Shown here: one piece after another, positions 5,709-9,789 of the stretch | How the letters are laid out: each line of letters starts with the position of its first letter | Numbering within the stretch: the stretch's first letter is position 1 | Assembly (NCBI GenBank): GCA_030837395.1 | Contig: JAUPKO010000394.1 | Span: 1 to 9,789 of the forward strand | From: Actinomycetota bacterium | GTDB taxonomy: Bacteria > Actinomycetota > Actinomycetes > S36-B12 > UBA10799 | Reading direction: 5' to 3' | DNA: 9,789 nt | Position numbers and translations under genes: made by a program | Notes under the pieces: model-generated | What the model saw: only the letters and a program-made list of their open reading frames with translations | What the model was told of the DNA's origin: nothing | Database searches by the model: none

Positions 5709-6490
5709 CGCCAGGTCCGGGCACCCCACCGACGGCCGATACGCATGGCCACCAACGGCAGTCCGAACGTCTCGGTCAGGTGTGCCGTGGTGAGCACATC
5801 CACCACGGGCCCGGCAGCCACCACTCTGCCCTGCCGCAGCAGCAGGGCATGAGTGAATCCGGGGGGAATCTCCTCCAGGTGGTGCGTGACCATGACGGTG
5901 GTCGGCGCTGTGGGATCGTCGGCCAAGGTGCCGAGGCGGTCGACCAGATCCTCGCGGCCACCCACGTCCAACCCGGCCGCAGGCTCATCAAGCAACAGCA
6001 GTTCCGGGTCGGTCATCAGTGCCCGTGCGATCAGGGTCCGCTTGTACTCACCTTCGCTGAGGGTGTCCAGCCGCCGGTCGGCCAGGGCCCCGACGCCCAT
6101 CGACGCAAGCAGCGCGCGAGCACGGTCGGTATCCGAGTCGTCGTACTCCTCCCGCCAACGTCCGGTGACCGCCCAGGCCGCCGTCACCACCGCATCAAGG
6201 ACAGATTCGGACCCGGGGATCGCCCCGGCGAGCGCGGCCGACGCCAGGCCGATGCGGGGTCGCAGCTCGAACACATCGGTGCGGCCCACCTGTTCGCCGA
6301 GCAGCGACGCCGTGCCGGCACTGGGGTGGCGCCGGGCGGCGATGACCTCCAACAGTGTCGACTTGCCCGCCCCGTTGGGCCCGAGCACGGCCCAACGTTC
6401 GCCCTCCCTCACCTGCCACGAGATCCCCGTGAGCACTGTGGTGCCGCCCCGCACCACCTCAACATCGACAAGATCCACCACGGCCGTCAC
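5705..6490 (-). CDS. Orphan ABC transporter ATP-binding protein (YlmA/ModF-like)
   Basis: A 261-aa single ABC ATPase domain. Visible motifs are Walker A GPNGAGKST (37-45), the signature LSEGEYKR (144-151, a variant of LSGGQ), Walker B LLLLDEP (164-170), the D-loop AGLD (172-175) and the switch histidine His203 in VTHHLEE. The usual Q-loop glutamine is not apparent; the matching segment reads IGLASAAL (80-87). LSEGE and the altered Q-loop resemble the YlmA/ModF group (COG1119), from memory. No permease or binding protein is present, so a transport role is unproven. A similar ATPase lies next to serB2 in M. tuberculosis (Rv3041c, from memory), which fits the arrangement here, though here it is divergent from serB. 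The GTG at 6490 is preferred: it gives the normal N-terminus before the first strand and lies 7 nt after a TAGGCT box. The open frame continues to 6739 but runs antisense to another gene. It is the first gene of the ABC-photolyase-trmH operon. Confidence 0.88.
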   Translation of the reverse strand: MTAVVDLVDVEVVRGGTTVLTGISWQVREGERWAVLGPNGAGKSTLLEVIAARRHPSAGTASLLGEQVGRTDVFELRPRIGLASAALAGAIPGSESVLDAVVTAAWAVTGRWREEYDDSDTDRARALLASMGVGALADRRLDTLSEGEYKRTLIARALMTDPELLLLDEPAAGLDVGGREDLVDRLGTLADDPTAPTTVMVTHHLEEIPPGFTHALLLRQGRVVAAGPVVDVLTTAHLTETFGLPLVAMRIGRRWGARTWR

Positions 6491-6497
6491 GCGCACG

Positions 6498-6503
6498 AGC
6501 CTA
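6498..6503 (-). promoter_or_regulatory. Putative -10 box (TAGGCT) of the ABC-photolyase-trmH operon
   Basis: On the minus strand TAGGCT is followed by 7 nt and then the GTG start at 6490, so the transcript would begin at or beside the start codon. The identical hexamer occurs before the SixA-like gene and tldD. It lies only 10 bp from the opposing box at 6514-6519. Confidence 0.5.
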
Positions 6504-6513
6504 CCCACCCGCG

Positions 6514-6519
6514 TACCCT
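6514..6519 (+). promoter_or_regulatory. Putative -10 box (TACCCT) of the 269-aa gene and serB
   Basis: TACCCT is followed by 7 nt and the ATG at 6527, the same geometry as the lipoprotein gene's box. With a normal spacer its -35 region would fall at about 6491-6496, inside the divergent promoter, so the two promoters must overlap. Confidence 0.5.
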
Positions 6520-6526
6520 GCTGACC

Positions 6527-7336
6527 ATGGCGCAACGGCATCCGGCCACGGCCCGATCTCGACCTGGACTGGCCCTGGCACCGCACGCCGTGGTGGAGCT
6601 GTACCCCCGGGCGGCAATCCTGACCGCCTGGTTCAACGCTATCTCCTTCGGCGCCGTGCCCGATTTGACCGAATGCCCGGCGGCGCTGCCCACCGACCCG
6701 TTCCACGGTTCGGAAACCGGCGTGCCGGGTTGGCAGCACGCACGGCTGCCCCTGGGCACCGCGTTGGCGGTGCTGGGCGACACCGGCCCGGCGTATTGCG
6801 CGCTGCCCGTCCCGGGCGACCCTGGTGGCCTGCCGGCGGGCGCGGCCCGAGCCACCGATGCCGGTCAGGCGATGATCCTGCCGCTGCCGGACTGCTCAAT
6901 CGTCATCACCCCCACCTCGGTGGCAGGCGAGCGCACGGTGTGGCAGGCAACCCGCACCGACGTGGTCCCGGTGCCCACAACGGACCTGCGGGCCGAACGG
7001 CTGCGAATCATGGAATTCCTCGCCGACGCCGTGCACGCGGCCGCGGCCGCGACGCTGCCCACCCCGGACCCCCGCGATGTGGAGCAGCACATGCACCGCC
7101 TGCGCCACGTGCCGATGCCTCCGGGCAGCGCCGGTGCTGCAGTGGAACTCGCGCGCAGCAGCGCCACCCTGCTCGCGGTGGTGCAGGGTGCCCTGGCAGT
7201 CCTGCCGGACCACGGCACCGATGCCGCGGCCGTGCGGACTGCGTTGACTCCGCTTGGCGCGGCCGGCCGCCGGGCCCTGGCAGTCGCGTTCTCCCAGGCG
7301 GGCGGGCCGGACCGACGTGGCGTGGCACGGCGATGA
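6527..7336 (+). CDS. Conserved actinobacterial-type hypothetical protein upstream of serB
   Basis: A 269-aa protein with no function I can assign. It has no signal peptide or membrane helix and is rich in Ala and Pro. Visible features are an AWFNAISFGAVPD segment (34-46), a LPVPGDPGGLPAG motif (93-105), a hydrophobic strand-like block LPLPDCSIVITPT (118-130) followed by TVWQATRTDVVPVP, and two mainly helical C-terminal stretches (153-176 and 203-256). I recall similar uncharacterised proteins with an LPVPGDxxGLPG motif in Streptomyces, but could not search for them. The ATG at 6527 lies 7 nt after TACCCT; the frame is open far upstream but only antisense to the ABC gene. Its TGA overlaps the serB ATG (ATGA, 7333-7336), so the two are probably co-translated, which hints at a link to serine metabolism or only to shared expression. 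Confidence 0.78.
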   Translation: MAQRHPATARSRPGLALAPHAVVELYPRAAILTAWFNAISFGAVPDLTECPAALPTDPFHGSETGVPGWQHARLPLGTALAVLGDTGPAYCALPVPGDPGGLPAGAARATDAGQAMILPLPDCSIVITPTSVAGERTVWQATRTDVVPVPTTDLRAERLRIMEFLADAVHAAAAATLPTPDPRDVEQHMHRLRHVPMPPGSAGAAVELARSSATLLAVVQGALAVLPDHGTDAAAVRTALTPLGAAGRRALAVAFSQAGGPDRRGVARR

Positions 7337-8559
7337 GCCCCGTCCTCTACACCGTCACCGGCGCGGATCGTCCCGGTGTCACCGCCGGCCTATTGGAGTC
7401 GCTGCACGCCAGCGGAGCCGAGGTCGTGGACGCCGAGCAGATCGTCATCCGCGGCGAACTCGTGCTGTGCCTGCTGCTGCGGATGGAGTTGACCCAGCGA
7501 TACGAGGTCACCGAGTCGCTGCGTCGGGCCGCCGCCGCCGAGGGCATGCACCTGGCCGTCGACGACGAGCCCGCAGTGGAGGATCCGCGTCGCCGGGGCC
7601 GAGTTCTCGTGACGGTGATGGGCGAACCGTTGTGTCCGACCGCCCTGGCGGGGGTGACCCGCCGGATCGCCGACCTCGGCGGCAATATCGACCGTATCGA
7701 GCGGCTGGCCGGCTACCCGCTGGTGGTGCTGCGGTTGACGGTGTCCGGGGCCCACGAGGCGGCCCTGCGCGAAGCCCTCGCCGCCGAGTCCGCCGCTGGC
7801 GGCCTCGACCTCGCGGTGCAGCGCATGGCCCTCGCCCGGCGCGGCACCCACTTGGTCGTGATGGATGTGGACTCGACGCTGATCCAGGACGAGGTGATCG
7901 AACTGATCGCCCGGCACGCCGGTTGTGAGGAGCGCGTGCGAGAGGTCACCGAGGCCGCGATGCGCGGCGAGTTGGACTTCGCGGAGAGCCTGCGCGCTCG
8001 GGTGGCCCTGCTTGAGGGGGTGCCCGCCAGTGCTCTGGACGAGGTCCGCGATGCCGTCCGGCTGACGCCCGGCGCCCGCACGCTATGCCGCACCCTCAAG
8101 CGCCTGGGCTACCGGATCGCCGTCGTCAGCGGCGGCTTCAGCCAGGTCGTCGCACCCTTGGCCGCAAGTCTGGGGGTGGACTACGCATTGGCCAACGAAC
8201 TCGAAGTCGCCGATGGTCGGCTCACCGGCCGCGTGGTCGGGCCGATCGTCGACCGACGGGGCAAGGCCGACGCGCTGCGACGTTTCGCCGAGGCCAGCGG
8301 GATCCCGCTCGAGCAGACAGTGGCGATCGGGGACGGCGCCAACGATGTGGACATGATCAGCCTGGCCGGACTCGGCATCGCCTTCAACGCCAAACCCGCG
8401 CTGAAGGCCGCCGCCGACACCTCCGTCAATGTCCCCTACCTCGACGCCGTGCTGCACGTACTGGGCATCAGCCGCGAGGAGATCGACGCAGCCGACGAGG
8501 ACGACCGGGCCACCACCGCGGCCGCTGCCCTCACGTCCCCCGGCACACCACGAAACTGA
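7333..8559 (+). CDS. serB: Phosphoserine phosphatase SerB with two ACT domains
   Basis: A 408-aa enzyme that hydrolyses O-phospho-L-serine to serine, the last step of the phosphorylated serine pathway, in the cytoplasm. Residues 1-75 (VLYTVTGADRPGVTAGLLE) and about 88-165 (VLVTVMGEPLCPTALAGVTR) are two tandem ACT-type regulatory domains; in mycobacterial SerB2 such domains bind amino acids and control oligomer state. The HAD domain follows: motif I MDVDST with nucleophile Asp178 and Asp180; cap residues including Glu187 and RGELDF; motif II VVSGGF with Ser266; motif III Lys311 in RGKADAL; and motif IV GDGANDVDM with Asp334 and Asp338. Length and layout match M. tuberculosis SerB2 (about 409 aa). 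The ATG overlaps the stop of the 269-aa gene by 4 bp. The last 29 bp overlap the end of the convergent phosphatase gene; the polar Ala/Thr-rich tail after about residue 383 is not part of the fold. Confidence 0.96.
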   Translation: MSPVLYTVTGADRPGVTAGLLESLHASGAEVVDAEQIVIRGELVLCLLLRMELTQRYEVTESLRRAAAAEGMHLAVDDEPAVEDPRRRGRVLVTVMGEPLCPTALAGVTRRIADLGGNIDRIERLAGYPLVVLRLTVSGAHEAALREALAAESAAGGLDLAVQRMALARRGTHLVVMDVDSTLIQDEVIELIARHAGCEERVREVTEAAMRGELDFAESLRARVALLEGVPASALDEVRDAVRLTPGARTLCRTLKRLGYRIAVVSGGFSQVVAPLAASLGVDYALANELEVADGRLTGRVVGPIVDRRGKADALRRFAEASGIPLEQTVAIGDGANDVDMISLAGLGIAFNAKPALKAAADTSVNVPYLDAVLHVLGISREEIDAADEDDRATTAAAALTSPGTPRN

Positions 8560-9058
8560 CCAACCGCCCTATCGGCGCTCCGGATGGCCACGCGACGGCG
8601 GCAGGCAGTTCGTGCCACGGCACCGGAAGGTCGATCTCGGCCAGGCCGGCAGTCGGGTACTTACGCACCATCTCCTCGTAGCCCGCGCTGCCATCGGGGG
8701 CGCACAAATGCCAGGCGAGCATCTCGATCGCTGAGTTGTGGCCCACGAGCAGCAACCTCCCCACGCTGTCGTCGGTCTCGGCGATCACCTCCAGCAAATC
8801 GCCTACGCCTGCTTCGTAGATCCGCTCATCGCTGCGAGTGGGCGGACGCGCCGGCAACTGCTCTGCCACCAAGTCGTAGGTCTGGCCGGTGCGGGCCGCC
8901 GGCGAGACGAGCGCCAAGTCGATCGGACTGCGTTCGGCCAGGATTCGCCCGGCCGCCGGAGCATCGCGCCGACCCCGTTCATTGAGCGGCCGCAGCGGGT
9001 CGGGAACACCGGGCGGCCACGAGGACTTTGCATGGCGCAGCAGCAACAGGGTCGGCAT
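8531..9058 (-). CDS. SixA-like histidine phosphatase
   Basis: A 175-aa small histidine phosphatase of the SixA type, the group with RHA in place of RHG. Visible are Arg8 and nucleophile His9 in LLRHAKSSW, the PLNERGRRDAP segment, Arg56 in SPAARTGQT, the likely acid Glu82 in RIYEAG, and the second histidine, His107, in LVGHNSAIE. E. coli SixA removes phosphate from phosphohistidine on signalling proteins; actinobacterial homologues such as Rv1276c are uncharacterised or have other targets, so the substrate is open. The ATG at 9058 is preferred over an in-frame GTG two codons upstream, because a TAGGCT box ends 8 nt before the ATG but only 2 nt before the GTG. The last residues (from about 150) are outside the core fold, and the 3' end overlaps serB by 29 bp. 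It diverges from tldD. Confidence 0.9.
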   Translation of the reverse strand: MPTLLLLRHAKSSWPPGVPDPLRPLNERGRRDAPAAGRILAERSPIDLALVSPAARTGQTYDLVAEQLPARPPTRSDERIYEAGVGDLLEVIAETDDSVGRLLLVGHNSAIEMLAWHLCAPDGSAGYEEMVRKYPTAGLAEIDLPVPWHELPAAVAWPSGAPIGRLVSFVVCRGT

Positions 9059-9066
9059 GGACACTC

Positions 9067-9072
9067 AGCCTA
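9067..9072 (-). promoter_or_regulatory. Putative -10 box (TAGGCT) of the SixA-like gene
   Basis: On the minus strand TAGGCT is followed by 8 nt and the ATG at 9058. It is part of CCCTAGGCT, which recurs in inverted orientation at 9158-9166 before tldD. Confidence 0.45.
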
Positions 9073-9160
9073 GGGGCGGTCGACCCAGCGGGGCCACCGC
9101 CACCGGCTGTTGTCCACTGGCCGTCGGGGCACACCAGCCGACGGAGTCGCCGATGTGCCC

Positions 9161-9166
9161 TAGGCT
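9161..9166 (+). promoter_or_regulatory. Putative -10 box (TAGGCT) of tldD
   Basis: TAGGCT is followed by 7 nt and the ATG at 9174, with no Shine-Dalgarno sequence in between, so the mRNA is probably leaderless. A partial -35 match (CCGACG, sharing GAC with TTGACA) lies 17 bp upstream at 9138-9143. Confidence 0.5.
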
Positions 9167-9173
9167 CGCAGCC

Positions 9174-9789
9174 ATGGCGCAGCTAGACCCGACCTTCACC
9201 CATCAACCCTTGGATGCCTGCGCCGACGCGGCCCTGGCCGCGGCCACTGAAGCTGGCGCACAGTGGGCTGACGTGCGGGTGACCACCGTCGCGGCACGGC
9301 ACATGCACCTGCGCGACGGCACGGTCGACTCCTCCCTGGTCGAGAGCACCACCGGCGTCGGGGTGCGGGTGATCGCCGCGGGGGCGTGGGGATTCGCCGC
9401 CACCAGCGACGTCGCACCGGCGGCCGCCGCCGCGGCCGCGCGCCGGGCAGTGGCGATGGCGACGGCCACCTCAGCATTGGTCAACCGTCCGGTGACACTT
9501 GCCCCCGAGCCGGTCCACACCGGCAGCTGGATCGCACCGTATGACCGTGATCCGGTGGAGGTGCCAGACGCGGAAGTCGTGGCCGTGCTCGCCGAGTGGT
9601 CCGCCACCCTCGCCGATCACCCCCAGGTGGACCACGCCACGGCGTCCTTCAGCGCCGCCCGCGAGTGCCTGTTCTACGCCGACACCGCCGGGACCCGCAC
9701 CAGTCAACAGCGGGTCCGATGCCACCCCGAGGCCACCGCCATCGCGATCACCCCGGGCGGCTTCGAGGACATGACCACCACCTTGCCGC
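9174..9789 (+). CDS. tldD: TldD/PmbA-family metallopeptidase, N-terminal part (cut by window end)
   Basis: The frame is open from the ATG at 9174 to the window edge (205 codons). Residues about 13-80 match the start of TldD: a helix LDACADAALAAATEAGA, the strand ADVRVTT, the segment RDGTVDSSLVESTTGVGVRVI, and GAWGFAATSD. The GVGVR-GFA pattern is closer to TldD than to its partner TldE/PmbA. In E. coli the TldD-TldE heterodimer is a zinc protease that trims leader peptides such as that of microcin B17 and cleaves CcdA; TldD carries the HExxxH metal site, which would lie beyond the window. An Ala-rich helix (around 82-98) and the region up to residue 205 fit the N-terminal domain. A tldE/pmbA gene is expected just downstream but is not seen here. 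Confidence 0.88.
   Translation, partial: MAQLDPTFTHQPLDACADAALAAATEAGAQWADVRVTTVAARHMHLRDGTVDSSLVESTTGVGVRVIAAGAWGFAATSDVAPAAAAAAARRAVAMATATSALVNRPVTLAPEPVHTGSWIAPYDRDPVEVPDAEVVAVLAEWSATLADHPQVDHATASFSAARECLFYADTAGTRTSQQRVRCHPEATAIAITPGGFEDMTTTLP

Noticed and set aside
5699..6526. Upstream extension of the 269-aa gene to a start at 5699
   Set aside because: The extra 276 codons are antisense to the well-supported ABC ATPase, and the ATG at 6527 has its own promoter-like box.
6491..6739. N-terminal extension of the ABC ATPase to 6739
   Set aside because: The extension is antisense to the 269-aa gene and lacks ABC homology; GTG at 6490 gives the expected N-terminus.
6673..7332. Upstream in-frame extension of SerB by 220 residues, as if a fusion protein
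   Set aside because: The added part is an Arg/Gly/Pro-rich shadow of the 269-aa gene. The ATG at 7333 yields the normal SerB length and an ATGA coupling.
600..9058. Three phosphatase genes (two histidine phosphatases and SerB) as a functional cluster
   Set aside because: They belong to different families, face different directions and are not in one operon. Proximity alone does not support a joint system.
1..9789. Search for tRNA, rRNA, CRISPR, insertion sequences, prophage or defence islands
   Set aside because: No cloverleaf-like unit, repeat array, transposase, integrase or toxin-antitoxin pair is visible. Composition is uniform, so there is no sign of recent transfer.

Overview
The window is high-GC DNA (roughly two thirds G+C, with strong G/C preference at third codon positions). 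Its gene content is that of an actinobacterium: a two-ACT-domain SerB, an Rv3214-like histidine phosphatase, ATGA stop/start overlaps, and several start codons that sit 6 to 8 nt after a TANNNT -10 box, as in leaderless actinobacterial transcripts. I cannot name a genus. I see no tRNA, rRNA, CRISPR array, insertion sequence, phage gene or attachment site. It reads as ordinary, compact chromosome with twelve genes, two of them cut by the window ends.

Left part (1-2783): the N-terminus of a secreted lipoprotein (minus) diverges from a small two-helix membrane protein (plus, 255-584). That gene converges on an acid-phosphatase-like histidine phosphatase (minus, 600-1199). A 177-bp divergent gap with a TAGGGT box and a good Shine-Dalgarno sequence leads into an APC-superfamily amino-acid/polyamine permease (1377-2783).

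Middle (2784-6490): a 188-aa tryptophan-rich protein of unknown function (2891-3457) follows the permease after a 107-nt gap that can form several hairpins, and its 3' end overlaps the end of trmH by 52 bp. On the minus strand, three genes form a tight operon read right to left: an orphan ABC ATPase of the YlmA/ModF type (6490-5705), an FeS-BCP/PhrB-type cryptochrome/photolyase with all four Fe-S cysteines (5708-4233), and a TrmH-family SPOUT RNA methyltransferase (4236-3406). Both junctions are 4-bp ATGA overlaps.

Right part (6491-9789): a 36-bp gap holds two back-to-back -10 boxes, one for the ABC operon and one for a 269-aa unknown protein that is coupled by an ATGA overlap to phosphoserine phosphatase serB (7333-8559). 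serB overlaps a convergent SixA-like phosphatase (minus, 8531-9058) by 29 bp. That gene diverges from tldD (9174 onward, cut by the window end), with mirror-image CCCTAGGCT promoter boxes between them.

I did not find a clearly new multi-gene system. The items most worth a second look are the photolyase/ABC/TrmH operon, the two unrecognised proteins (188 aa and 269 aa), the recurring leaderless promoter geometry, and the permease that lacks both tryptophans used by AdiC to bind arginine.
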